Made by a program: the position numbers and the translations under genes | Notes under the pieces: generated by a model | Database searches by the model: none | What the model was told of the DNA's origin: nothing | Seen by the model: the letters and a program-made list of their open reading frames with translations, nothing else | Shown here: positions 51,694 to 60,615 of the stretch, in pieces | How the letters are laid out: the number at the start of each line of letters is the position of its first letter | How positions within the stretch are numbered: position 1 is the first letter of the stretch | Assembly: GCF_000402035.1 (NCBI RefSeq) | Contig: NC_021289.1 | Coordinates: 744,001 to 808,000, forward strand | DNA: 64,000 bases | DNA from: Caballeronia insecticola | GTDB taxonomy: Bacteria; Pseudomonadota; Gammaproteobacteria; Burkholderiales; Burkholderiaceae | Reading direction: 5' to 3'

Positions 51694-52514
51694 ACGACCC
51701 ACAAACTCCGATCAGCGAAGAAGACATTCACGCCTATGTCGACGGCGTGCTCTCGGCTGAACGCCGCGCGCAAGTCGAGCGAGCGATCGAACTCAATCCC
51801 GCGTTAGCCGCGCGCGTAAGCGATTATTTCTCGCTCAATAACATGTTTCATGAACGGTATGATCGCGTGCTTAACGAACCCGTGCCCGCGCGTCTGCGCA
51901 CGCTCAGGAAGCCACGCTGGTTTAGCGCCGCGAACTGGCCGCAATTCGCCGGCATGGCCGCGGCACTGGTTGCGGGCGTCGGTATAGGCGTCGGCATGAA
52001 CATGGGCAAGGACGCGATGTCGTTGCCGGGAACCGGCATATCGAATACACGCTTAGCGAGCGCGGACGGCGCCGAAGGCATGGCGCGTCAGGCCGCGATC
52101 GCGCATGTCGTGTATATGCCGGCGGTCGATCGGCCCGTCGATATCGGCAAGGACCGCGAGCAGGACTTCGTTCAATATCTGTTGAACAAGCTCGGCACCG
52201 ATGTGCATCCGCCCATGCTCACAAGGAGCGGCTTTGAACTAATGGGCGGACGCATACTTCCCGGCGACAATGGACCGGTCGCGCAGTTCATGTATCGCGA
52301 TGCCAAGGGCGAGCGCGTCACGCTATGCATTTCTCATCGCAAAACAAGCACCAACACGACTGCGTTCAAGCTCTATCAGGACGGACCGGTGAACGTCTTC
52401 TACTGGATCGATGGCGATTTCGCGTATGCAGTGTCGGGCGGTATCGATCGCAACGTGATGCTTGAAGTCGCGCACGATGTCTATGCCCAACTGACGCCAT
52501 CGACGCCAGGTTGA
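51690..52514 (+). CDS. Transmembrane anti-sigma factor
   Basis: A 274-residue anti-sigma factor of the ECF partner: N-terminal SEEDIHAYVDGVLSAERRAQVERAIELNPALA is the typical cytoplasmic anti-sigma start, followed by a membrane helix (about 88-108, FAGMAAALVAGVGIGVGM) and a periplasmic domain. No HxxxCxxC zinc motif is seen. It overlaps the sigma gene by 4 bp. It probably releases the sigma factor when the envelope senses stress. Confidence 0.87.
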   Translation: MNDPQTPISEEDIHAYVDGVLSAERRAQVERAIELNPALAARVSDYFSLNNMFHERYDRVLNEPVPARLRTLRKPRWFSAANWPQFAGMAAALVAGVGIGVGMNMGKDAMSLPGTGISNTRLASADGAEGMARQAAIAHVVYMPAVDRPVDIGKDREQDFVQYLLNKLGTDVHPPMLTRSGFELMGGRILPGDNGPVAQFMYRDAKGERVTLCISHRKTSTNTTAFKLYQDGPVNVFYWIDGDFAYAVSGGIDRNVMLEVAHDVYAQLTPSTPG

Positions 52515-52518
52515 GCAC

Positions 52519-54078
52519 TCACTCCGATGTCATGCGCTGTCTCGCGAGACCGAGCCATCGGCCGCGCGGCGCTAAGACGCCCGGCAGCTTTCTGCATTCC
52601 ACATGCATGCCACGCGCTGGCGCTGCGTCGACGAATTTCTCGATTTCCTCGCGCACGTCCGGGTCGATGTAATCCGCTCTCGATGCATCGACGATTACCG
52701 TCGCGCCATCCGGAATTGCGCGCAGATGATGTTTAAGCGTCACCTTGCCAAGAAACGATACGTCCTTGCGAAACGATAGAAGGTAGTGGTCGTCATGCTG
52801 CGCGATCGTGATCGGGCGCTTAAGGTTGGCGCGCACGGCAAGCGCGAGACTGCACGCGATGCCAAGCAAAATACCGATGAGCAGATCGGTTAGCAATACG
52901 CCCGCGATGGTCGTAACGAACGGCGCAAAGCGTTCCATGCCCTGCTTCGCAACGGCTGCGAACAACGAGGGCTTGGCGAGCTTGAGACCCGTAAAGATCA
53001 GGATGGCCGCGAGACACGCAAGCGGAATCAGGTTGATGACGCTCGTCAGCGCAAACACGCTCGCGAGCAAAAGCGCGCCATGCACGAACGACGACCAGCG
53101 GCTCTGTGCGCCCGCATGCACGTTCGCCGAGCTACGCACGATGACAGACGTAATCGGCAATGCACCGATCGCGCCGGCCATCATGTTGCCGATACCCTGT
53201 GCCTTCAATTCGCGATCAGGATGTGCCGCGCGCTTTTTAGGATCGAGTTGCTCGACCGCTTCCAGGCTAAGAAGCGTCTCCAGACTCGCAACGATCGCAA
53301 GCGTCAGGGCAAGCCGCCATACATCGGGATTGACGAACTGGGAAAAATTCGGCAAAGCAAGCGCATCCGTAAATGCGCCAAACGATTCAAGCGACGGCAA
53401 GGCTACGCGATGTTGCGCGGGCGGCGCAAAGCCCGGTGCGAACCTGTCGAGCAGCAGCGTCACGCCGATGCCGAACGCGACCACCGCAAGCGGTGCAGGC
53501 ACTGCGCGCACCCACTTGAAGCGACGCAGCGCGCGCGTTTCCCAGCCTGCCAGCATGGCCAGCGATACGACAGCGACCGCGCACGCCGCCATCGATACCG
53601 GGCCGAACGACGTGCTTAGCATGCCCGGACCGCTTGCTGCCGGTGCGCCTTCATTGGCGAAACCCGCGGCAAGCGGAATCTGCTTGATGACGAGCAAAAG
53701 GCCGATGGCCGCGAGCATGCCTTTAATGACCGACGAAGGTACGTAAGCGGCAAAGCGCCCTGCCTTCAACATGCCGAAGCCGAACTGGATCGCGCCCGAA
53801 AGCAGCACGGCCAATAGAAACGCGGAGAAACTGCCGAGGCCGCTTATACCGTCGACGACGATCACGATCAAGCCTGCCGCCGGGCCGCTCACGCTCAAGT
53901 GCGAGCCGCTCAGCAACGCGACGACAAGACCGCCGATGATCCCGGACAATAGCCCGGCAAAGGGTTCGACGCCCGAAGCATTGGCAATGCCTAGACATAA
54001 CGGCATCGCAACGAGAAACACGACTGTGCCCGCGAATAAATCGCGCGGCAAAGCGTTCATGCGGTTAGCGGAATTCAT
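52519..54078 (-). CDS. SulP-family anion transporter
   Basis: A 519-residue inorganic anion transporter with about 11-12 helices and a C-terminal STAS domain (about 430 onward; SRADYIDPDVREEIEKF). The sulfate-transporter signature region is visible as LLVIKQIPLAAG and related blocks. It lies next to a beta-carbonic anhydrase, the combination found in bicarbonate-uptake loci. The start is the ATG giving MNSANRMNAL, with only a weak ribosome site; an internal ATG 18 bp later is an alternative. Confidence 0.87.
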   Translation of the reverse strand: MNSANRMNALPRDLFAGTVVFLVAMPLCLGIANASGVEPFAGLLSGIIGGLVVALLSGSHLSVSGPAAGLIVIVVDGISGLGSFSAFLLAVLLSGAIQFGFGMLKAGRFAAYVPSSVIKGMLAAIGLLLVIKQIPLAAGFANEGAPAASGPGMLSTSFGPVSMAACAVAVVSLAMLAGWETRALRRFKWVRAVPAPLAVVAFGIGVTLLLDRFAPGFAPPAQHRVALPSLESFGAFTDALALPNFSQFVNPDVWRLALTLAIVASLETLLSLEAVEQLDPKKRAAHPDRELKAQGIGNMMAGAIGALPITSVIVRSSANVHAGAQSRWSSFVHGALLLASVFALTSVINLIPLACLAAILIFTGLKLAKPSLFAAVAKQGMERFAPFVTTIAGVLLTDLLIGILLGIACSLALAVRANLKRPITIAQHDDHYLLSFRKDVSFLGKVTLKHHLRAIPDGATVIVDASRADYIDPDVREEIEKFVDAAPARGMHVECRKLPGVLAPRGRWLGLARQRMTSE

Positions 54079-54163
54079 GAATTTTTTCTCGGGACGAGTT
54101 AAGACCTGCGAGCGTCGCGTGAGCGACATCGCATGCATGACAATCGAGTGAAAAGGAAGCGCT

Positions 54164-54811
54164 TTAGACCGCTTCGAGCGATGCGTGCGTCAGGCGCGCG
54201 TCGTCCTTCGTCTTGCGTGCATGGTCATAGCCGGAGGCCAGCACGTTGATGTGGCCGTCATGAAGACCGAAGATCCAGCCATGCACAAGCGGAGGCTCGT
54301 CGCGATCGCGCACGATGGCGGTCTGCCGCAATAAACGCACTTGCTCCAGCACGTTCATTTCGGCAAGGCGATTTGCGCGCGCATCGAGTTCGGTGAAGGA
54401 TTCGAGCTCTTCGCGATGCCGCTCGCTTAGCGCACACAACGGCGCGATCCGGCGATTCACGTGCGGCAAGTCGCTCGACAAAGGCAGCAGTGACGCGCGC
54501 ACGCCGCCACATCCATAGTGGCCGCACACGATCACGTGATCGACTTTCAGCACGCGCACCGCGTATTCCAGCACGCTCATCGTGTTGTCATCGGAGGGCG
54601 AAAATAGATTGGCGATATTGCGATGAACGAAAAGATCGCCAGGATTAGCGTTCGTAATTGTTTCGGCAGGGACGCGGCTATCCGAGCAGCCGATCCACAA
54701 TACTTTGGGGCTTTGCACCTGCGCTAATCGTGGAAAAAATTGGGCATCGGCATGCGCAGCTTCGCGCGCCCAGGAAATGTTTTCCAACAGCATGCGTTTG
54801 GGTCTATTCAT
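54164..54811 (-). CDS. can: Beta-carbonic anhydrase
   Basis: Zinc enzyme that interconverts CO2 and bicarbonate, 215 aa, essential for carboxylation under low CO2. Ligands C42 and D44 are in WIGCSDSRVP, and H98 and C101 are in VCGHYGCGG. It sits directly upstream of the SulP transporter gene (85 bp gap), on the same strand, so bicarbonate transport and hydration are coupled. Confidence 0.93.
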   Translation of the reverse strand: MNRPKRMLLENISWAREAAHADAQFFPRLAQVQSPKVLWIGCSDSRVPAETITNANPGDLFVHRNIANLFSPSDDNTMSVLEYAVRVLKVDHVIVCGHYGCGGVRASLLPLSSDLPHVNRRIAPLCALSERHREELESFTELDARANRLAEMNVLEQVRLLRQTAIVRDRDEPPLVHGWIFGLHDGHINVLASGYDHARKTKDDARLTHASLEAV

Positions 54812-55056
54812 GCATTCTTCTCCAGAACGGTATATCCAAAAAAGGGACGCATTCGCATATCAACGAGTGCGTTCCTTACGAATTACTTTCGCAGAAAAAG
54901 TTCGGGCACGTCCAGAGAAAAAAATCGACTTTTTTATTCATCGCATGCACGCAAATGATGCATGCGGTCTTCTTGTTTAGCCGTTGCCTGGCGCGGTCGT
55001 CGCGTCTGTTAATCTTTGCGCTCGTCTTTTGCTCAAGGCAGCGCACGAAAAAAATC

Positions 55057-55884
55057 ATGAACGATCAAGCAGCAAGCGTCGACGCGACACGATTTGCCGA
55101 ATTGAACGACGGGCCGAATACGGTGCGGATCGAATATCGATGGCTCAATCCCGAACGGATCGATGCGCCCATCGCTGTATTTCTGCACGAAGGTCTGGGC
55201 TCGATCGAGCTATGGAAAAGATGGCCGCAAGCGTTGTGTGACCGGTTGCAATGCCGGGGGTTCGTCTATTCACGACTAGGATACGGACGTTCGACGCCGC
55301 GCTCGCCGAATGAACAGTGGCCAGTGACGTTTCTGCATCATCAGGCCCGCGATGTGTTGCCCGCCTTGCTCGACGCCGTCGGCATCGACGAAGGGGAGCG
55401 CTCACGCATGTGGCTCATCGGTCATAGCGATGGCGGTACGATCGCCTTGCTCTATGCAAGTGCGTTTCCTGACGCGCTGGCCGGCCTTGCGATCATGGCG
55501 CCGCATGTATTCGTCGAAGCGGAGACCGTCGAGGCGATCAAGGAGACGAGAATCGCCTATGAGAGCACGACGCTTAGAGACAAGCTGCGCTCTTATCACG
55601 ATGACGTCGATTCGGCATTCTATGGCTGGAACGATGCGTGGCTGAATCCCGCCTTTCTGCATTGGGATATCACGGACGAGATCGCGGCAATCCGCCGTCC
55701 GCTGCTTGCAATTCAGGGACACGACGACGAATACGCGTCGATGCTTCAGATCGACAAGATCAAGGCGGCTGTTCCGCACACGCGTCTCGTCAAGCTGTCG
55801 CAATGCGGGCATTCACCGCATCGCGATGCAAGCGATGCAGTGAACGACGCCATCGCTGCATTCGTGACGATGGATCGCGACTAA
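55057..55884 (+). CDS. Alpha/beta hydrolase
   Basis: A 275-residue alpha/beta-hydrolase fold enzyme. The oxyanion-side HEGLGS (43-48) and the nucleophile elbow GHSDGG (S124), with a late CGHSPHRD (catalytic His region), complete a plausible triad. The RLGYGRS block is common in this family. Substrate unknown; enzymes like this cleave esters or ring-fission products. It is divergent from the carbonic anhydrase gene across 245 bp of AT-richer DNA and overlaps the converging deacetylase gene by 4 bp. Confidence 0.82.
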   Translation: MNDQAASVDATRFAELNDGPNTVRIEYRWLNPERIDAPIAVFLHEGLGSIELWKRWPQALCDRLQCRGFVYSRLGYGRSTPRSPNEQWPVTFLHHQARDVLPALLDAVGIDEGERSRMWLIGHSDGGTIALLYASAFPDALAGLAIMAPHVFVEAETVEAIKETRIAYESTTLRDKLRSYHDDVDSAFYGWNDAWLNPAFLHWDITDEIAAIRRPLLAIQGHDDEYASMLQIDKIKAAVPHTRLVKLSQCGHSPHRDASDAVNDAIAAFVTMDRD

Positions 55885-56735
55885 CGCTTGACGCGCAGAT
55901 AAGCGCGGCTAATCGCAGGCCGCGTATGCACCCATAAACGCGACGCAAGCCACGACGCCGGCCGATCGCGCACTTCCAGCCGCTTGATGGTTCGCTCGGC
56001 ATCGGCGGACGCATTTCGTTCGAGCGGATCCGCGCCGACATTCGTGCCCGTATGACACGTATAGAAATGGCGAAAGCCGGCGTTTAAGGCGACTTCGCGA
56101 TAGTCGTCGTCGTAATAGCCTTGCGGCCAGCACAAATGATCGGACGCTTCGCCCAGGCGTGCTCGCAGGACTTTCCGCGCCGCGCCCAAATCGTCTTGCA
56201 GGCGCGCGCGCTTTTCGACAGTCGATGCCGTAACCTGATCCCAGCGCACATGCGTATGGGTGTGACTGTGAAACTCGAACGTGCCGGCTTCGCGCATCGC
56301 ATCGATCTCGGACCAGCGCAAAATGACATCGTCGGTGCGGCCGTTTTCGATTGCGACTTCGCCTGCGCGATGATCCAGCAAGCGTGGAAACTCAGTCCTC
56401 GCATGCGACGCATTCGGACGCACGCCGCCCTCACCCGGCCAGCTGCTTACGAGAAAGCATAGCGCCGTGAAGCCATGCCTTTGCAGCACGGGATGTGCGT
56501 GGACCCAGTTGTCGAGATAACCATCGTCGAACGTGATGACGATCGATTTTGCGGGCACTTCTTCGCCGCGCAAGAAAGCGGCAAGCTGCGCAGATCCGAT
56601 CGTGCGATAGCCTGCGCTTGCAAGATACTCCATCTGTGCCGCGAAATGCTCGGGCTTCACGGTGATCATGCCGGGCGACGTGCTGACGTGGTGATACATC
56701 AGCACGGGCACGGCGCGCGCGTTACGCTTATTCAT
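55881..56735 (-). CDS. Polysaccharide deacetylase (IcaB/PgaB-like)
   Basis: NodB-homology protein, 284 aa, starting PVLMYHHVSTSPGMITVKPEHFAAQMEYL, which is the usual opening of biofilm-polysaccharide N-deacetylases. Metal-site motif TFDDGYLDNW and FEFHSHTHTHVRW are present. It overlaps the glycosyltransferase gene upstream (ATGA) and so is translated from the same transcript. Without a typical signal peptide, its location is uncertain. Confidence 0.85.
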   Translation of the reverse strand: MNKRNARAVPVLMYHHVSTSPGMITVKPEHFAAQMEYLASAGYRTIGSAQLAAFLRGEEVPAKSIVITFDDGYLDNWVHAHPVLQRHGFTALCFLVSSWPGEGGVRPNASHARTEFPRLLDHRAGEVAIENGRTDDVILRWSEIDAMREAGTFEFHSHTHTHVRWDQVTASTVEKRARLQDDLGAARKVLRARLGEASDHLCWPQGYYDDDYREVALNAGFRHFYTCHTGTNVGADPLERNASADAERTIKRLEVRDRPASWLASRLWVHTRPAISRAYLRVKR

Positions 56736-57817
56736 CGGCGATGTCCTCGCTCATGCAAGGCGCGTCGGTAAAAGAGCACCGTTTCATACGCCATGTCGCT
56801 CACCGTGAAGCCACGCTCCAGAATGCGCAGGCTCTCGCTGCGCAACCGCTGCCGCAATTCCGGTTCGTCGATCATGCGCGCAATCGCCGCACGCAGCGAA
56901 ACCGGATCACGCGGCTGCACGAGCAAACCGTTGACATCGTTCTCGATCAATTCGGGCACACCATCGACGTGCGTGCCGATCACCGGCAAGCCCGCAGCCA
57001 TCGCTTCAATGAAGGCCTGCCCCAGCGCTTCCTGATGCGTCGGCAACACGAAAAAATCACTGCCGCGAAAGATGTTCGGCACGTCGGTGCGAAAGCCAAG
57101 CAGATGGATGCGCCCCGCGATGCCGGCGCCTTCGACAATCCCTTTGATGCGTTCGAAAGCCGGACCATCGCCCGCCATCACGACGTGAAAGTCAGGATGC
57201 GACTCCAGAAGCGGACGCACCGCCGCGATCAGATCTTCATGACCTTTTTCGTCACGCATGATCGCGACCATGCAAGCGATGAGCGCATCGTTACCAAGAC
57301 CTAACTCTGCACGCAGCGTCGAATGCGCGACGGGCTCAGGTTTAACGATGCCATCATGGATGGTCTGAACACGTTTCTCGGCCACGCCTGCCGAAATCAG
57401 ATAGCGACGAACGTAATGACTCACCGCGATCACGCGATGCGGAATCCACGTATAGGTCGCGAGCGAACTGATAGGCAAGGCAAGATGCCGCGTGCGTACG
57501 ATAAGCGGTGTTCGCGCCAGACGCGCCGCCGAGCCGGCGACAAGCGAATCGTGGCCGCTATGCGTGTTGAGCACGTCGAAAGCGCGATGACGCAACAGCG
57601 CCTTGATGTGCAGCATCGAATGCATGTCGCCGCCGCTACGCATGCGCGCGTGATGGACGGTGAATCCATGCTCCGCGCAACGTAGCCCGATTCGCGCATC
57701 GCGCGGACAGATCAGCTCGACGGTATGGCCGCATTCACGCATGGCGACCATCTCTTTCAACGTGCGAATCTCCTGGCCGCCCCAACCTTTCGATGACTCG
57801 CTATGCAAGATCTTCAA
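56732..57817 (-). CDS. Family 4 glycosyltransferase
   Basis: GT-B-fold glycosyltransferase, 361 aa. MKILHSESSKGWGGQEIRTLKEM is the usual N-terminal glycine-rich donor-site region, and the C-terminal domain has FVLPTHQEALGQAFIEAMAAGLPVIGTHVDGVPELIE. The TTG start is preferred: GGAG lies 7 nt upstream and the family normally begins here; a GTG 15 bp upstream is the alternative. It overlaps the deacetylase gene and is the first gene of a two-gene operon, perhaps for a cell-surface polysaccharide. Confidence 0.86.
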   Translation of the reverse strand: MKILHSESSKGWGGQEIRTLKEMVAMRECGHTVELICPRDARIGLRCAEHGFTVHHARMRSGGDMHSMLHIKALLRHRAFDVLNTHSGHDSLVAGSAARLARTPLIVRTRHLALPISSLATYTWIPHRVIAVSHYVRRYLISAGVAEKRVQTIHDGIVKPEPVAHSTLRAELGLGNDALIACMVAIMRDEKGHEDLIAAVRPLLESHPDFHVVMAGDGPAFERIKGIVEGAGIAGRIHLLGFRTDVPNIFRGSDFFVLPTHQEALGQAFIEAMAAGLPVIGTHVDGVPELIENDVNGLLVQPRDPVSLRAAIARMIDEPELRQRLRSESLRILERGFTVSDMAYETVLFYRRALHERGHRR

Positions 57818-58469
57818 ACCTGGTCTCCACACTCGCCGGTAGCATCGCTCCGGAAATATTTGGTAATAATTCGAATGCCTTTCTTCCCTCGTTTCTTTGT
57901 AAGGGAAATTAAAGGGATTTAATCAGCCTCAGAACGAGGCTTGAGGTTCACAAACGACGGACTTGCAAGTGCCGTGATTGCGCATTGCCTGGCGGGACGC
58001 GAAGTCTGCCAATCAATATTCATTCACGGTTGCCTGGCGTGATTCGGCTGGGTGGCCGGGATGACCTCTCGCGCTAACGGCCCAGGTAAGCGTTTGGTTG
58101 ACTGCTTAGCGACGATTCTTTTTTAGGGATTTTGCTAAGGGTCGGCTAGGGACCGTTAAGCGTTCGCTAAAGAATTGAGCGGAAATGCTATTGGCGCGAA
58201 CCGCTTTGAAGTAATACTTGTTTAAGACACCTAAGCACATTCACTAAGCTTATAGGCGCGCAAACGTTATCTCTTCAATATGGCATTAGACGAAGATTGG
58301 ACAGAAGGACTATCCGAGAGCAGGACTATGAGCGCACGACATGCGGATGCGCTCGGCCATCAGGAACTGAGGCCGTCAACGCCCCGCAGGTCCTTGGCTT
58401 AGCAAATTGCCGTCCTTAACCTAAGACGGCAGCCTGACTAGAAGGAAATAAAGGGAAAAGGCTAGCAAC
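57818..58469. other. 652-bp AT-richer intergenic region
   Basis: Largest gap in the window, upstream of the glycosyltransferase operon and downstream of the GntR C gene. It contains a hairpin (AGCCTC 57926-57931 with GAGGCT 57937-57942), two TTGCCTGGCG decamers (57985-57994 and 58030-58039) and a TTGACT-like -35 near 58098. A 40-codon frame at 58280-58402 has no convincing ribosome site. No RNA gene is recognised. Confidence 0.4.
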
Positions 58470-59225
58470 TCACCCCGCATCCTGCATCTTCGACGACGCC
58501 TCGTGCGCACGCCTCAAGCGCTCCCGACTGTTCGAGAGATGCATGCGCATAGCCGCGCGCGCGGCCTCCGGGTCGCGTCGCTCGATCGCATCGTAGATGT
58601 CTTCGTGCTCGCGATTCACGCGGTCGAGATAGCTGCCCGGATCGTTATGCGCGAGCGCGGCGGAATTGACGCGCGTGCGCGGAATGATCGTGTTGCCAAG
58701 TTGGCTCAGGATGCTGTGGAAGTAACGATTACCCGTCGCCTTGGCGAGTTCCAGATGAAAAGCGACGTCGGCGGCAACCGCGTTCCCTTCGCCCGCTTCG
58801 ATCAGTCTTTCGAATTCGTCGAGTGCGCGACGCATCTGCGCGAGATTCTCGTCGGTGCGACGCATGGCGGCGAGGCCCGCCGCCTCCGCTTCGAGGCTAA
58901 TGCGCAGTTCGAGAATCGCCATGACGTCGCGCACGGTAAGTTCGCCCGCGGCTTCGATCTGAAAGCGATCCTGATCTACCGGTTCGAGCACGAAAGTACC
59001 GATGCCATGACGCGTCTGCACGAGGCGCCCGGCCTGCAGACGCGAAATGGATTCGCGCACGACCGTGCGGCTCACGCCGAGCTGCGCCATGATTTCCGAT
59101 TCCGTCGGCAGCTTGTCGCCGGGCTGAAGCGCGCCGCTGCGAATCCGCTCCGACAACTCGGCGACGACTTCCTCGGTGAGATTGCGCGAGCGGCGCAGCG
59201 CGCCGGACGAGAGTGCTTGGGACAT
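58470..59225 (-). CDS. GntR-family regulator, FadR-like FCD type, C
   Basis: A 251-residue GntR protein with HTH in GDKLPTESEIMAQLGVSRTVVRESISRLQ and a long FCD domain containing the metal-ligand pattern around DVAFHLELAKATGN. This branch regulates sugar-acid or carboxylate catabolism. No obvious target gene lies on its flanks, so its regulon is elsewhere or in the intergenic region upstream. Confidence 0.87.
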   Translation of the reverse strand: MSQALSSGALRRSRNLTEEVVAELSERIRSGALQPGDKLPTESEIMAQLGVSRTVVRESISRLQAGRLVQTRHGIGTFVLEPVDQDRFQIEAAGELTVRDVMAILELRISLEAEAAGLAAMRRTDENLAQMRRALDEFERLIEAGEGNAVAADVAFHLELAKATGNRYFHSILSQLGNTIIPRTRVNSAALAHNDPGSYLDRVNREHEDIYDAIERRDPEAARAAMRMHLSNSRERLRRAHEASSKMQDAG

Positions 59226-59779
59226 TGAAAGGCCGATCGTGATTGTGCTCGATCGCTCATTATAGGGCGCGGTTCAGCTTGTACGATGACTATCGGCGGT
59301 GCTGGAATTTTGAATGCATAAAACCGCAGGCTATTTCAGTCCCATCCGCCCATGCGCTCGGCTCGCCCGTGAAAAAACTTTCGGGATCAAGCGTTTAGGG
59401 ACAAACCAAACCGTTGATAAACCAACTCTTGCAGCGTAAAGTTCATGTACCGCATGAAGTGGCAAACGCGACTTCCGGACGGCATCAGTCCGGGGGTCGG
59501 CCGCGCCCGTAAGCGTCAATTACGGGAAGCCGCTTCATCGTCAGGCTCGCGAATCCATGTCCGCATCCGTTGGATTCGCCATCATCTCGCGCACTCGCGA
59601 GCCAGCATCGCGGTTCACCGGTACGTCGCAGCGCACGCGTCTATGTGTCCTCTCGCGCGGTTCTTTGCGCCTATTTATATTTCGCAGACGACAACCGGTG
59701 AACACCCGTGTTCACATCCGTCGCGTTCACGGCGATACTGAAAACGCGGCATCGTGGGTTGAAGGCAAGGAGATGAGCA
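59226..59779. other. 554-bp intergenic region with two dyads
   Basis: No convincing gene. Two inverted repeats are visible: TTCATG (59442-59447) with CATGAA (59453-59458), and CCGGAC (59475-59480) with GTCCGG (59488-59493), the latter forming a stable hairpin. It lies between the GntR C start and a small cytosolic protein gene and may hold the promoters of both. Confidence 0.4.
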
Positions 59780-60202
59780 ATGATGCGTGAAGTAACAGGA
59801 GCGTTTTTCGGCTCCCGCAAGCTGGACGAAGCACTCGAAGATTTGCGCGCGGAAGGCATTGCGGGCGACCGGGTCCGCGTGGCGAGCCTGAGCGGCTTTG
59901 CCGATTTCCGTTCCTCGCAGGTGCAGAGCGCGGCATTGCAGACGCAGTGGATCGCGGCCGAGTATGCCGGACACGGCGAACATCTCGGCGTAGTCGACAC
60001 GCACGAGTATCCGTTCGGACTCGACGTTTCCGGCGACGACATCCTCCCCACGTTCGGTGCCGACGGCGGCGACGCGGACACCCTCTGCGGCATCACACGT
60101 GTGATTGTGAGCATCCGTGACGAAGCGGAGATGCGCACGGTCTGCGACATCTTCTCCCGCCTCGGCACCGACGACTTCGACATCGAAACCACGCCGGCCT
60201 AA
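59780..60202 (+). CDS. Conserved-looking small cytosolic protein
   Basis: A 140-residue acidic protein without membrane segments or signal peptide. The N-terminus MMREVTGAFFGSRKLDEALEDLRAEGI suggests an alpha/beta fold. No family recognised. AGGAG lies 7 nt before the ATG, supporting expression. It is convergent with the next small gene (20 bp gap). Confidence 0.6.
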   Translation: MMREVTGAFFGSRKLDEALEDLRAEGIAGDRVRVASLSGFADFRSSQVQSAALQTQWIAAEYAGHGEHLGVVDTHEYPFGLDVSGDDILPTFGADGGDADTLCGITRVIVSIRDEAEMRTVCDIFSRLGTDDFDIETTPA

Positions 60203-60222
60203 TCTTCGCCAACGTCCTCCGG

Positions 60223-60471
60223 CTACTGAGTCGTGGCCGGCGCGGGTTTCGCTTTCTTCTTGTGCTTGGAATGAAATCCCTGGCGTGTGCTGCCAGGAGC
60301 CGACGTGTTGTCCCCTCCCACGGTGGGAGCGGCCGTTGCCGCGCCGTGTGCGTTGCCTCCGCCCGAACCGCCATTACCGTTACCGCCCGATTGCGCCATC
60401 GCCGCGCCCGCGCCGCCTATCGTCAGGCCGGCCGTGAGCGCGAGTAACGCTCCCAATTTCTCTATCTTCAT
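60223..60471 (-). CDS. Small Gly/Asn-rich exported protein
   Basis: An 82-residue protein with a signal peptide (hydrophobic core ALLALTAGLTIGGAGAAMA, cleavage near residue 26) and a mature part of Gly/Asn/Ser repeats followed by a basic HSKHKKKAKP tail. No family recognised. Its upstream region holds dyad copy B. Confidence 0.55.
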   Translation of the reverse strand: MKIEKLGALLALTAGLTIGGAGAAMAQSGGNGNGGSGGGNAHGAATAAPTVGGDNTSAPGSTRQGFHSKHKKKAKPAPATTQ

Positions 60472-60507
60472 ATTTCACCTCGTTAGCTGAACTGCGTCGG
60501 CACGCGC

Positions 60508-60541
60508 GCATTTTGCATTCAACATACATAACGCAAAATGC
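60508..60541. repeat. Dyad repeat GCATTTTG-N18-CAAAATGC, copy B
   Basis: Perfect arms of 9 bp (GCATTTTGC and GCAAAATGC) with the inner GCATTTTG/CAAAATGC pair spaced exactly as in copy A at 36218-36255. It lies between the small exported protein gene and the UvrA-paralogue gene, so it could control either or be a dispersed repeat. Confidence 0.6.
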
Positions 60542-60615
60542 CATTTGGAATTTGGCATGCCGCATGCTCCTGACGTTTGTTTGACCCACAAACCTCGCCC
60601 AAAACCCGACCTCTC

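Noticed and set aside
57985..58039. TTGCCTGGCG copies considered as parts of a 5S rRNA start.
   Set aside because: The decamer recalls the first bases of some 5S rRNAs, but no 5S-like structure or neighbouring rRNA is present.
58280..58402. 40-codon frame starting MALDEDWTEGLSES in the large gap.
   Set aside because: No ribosome site, no recognised homologue and no operon context; it may be chance.
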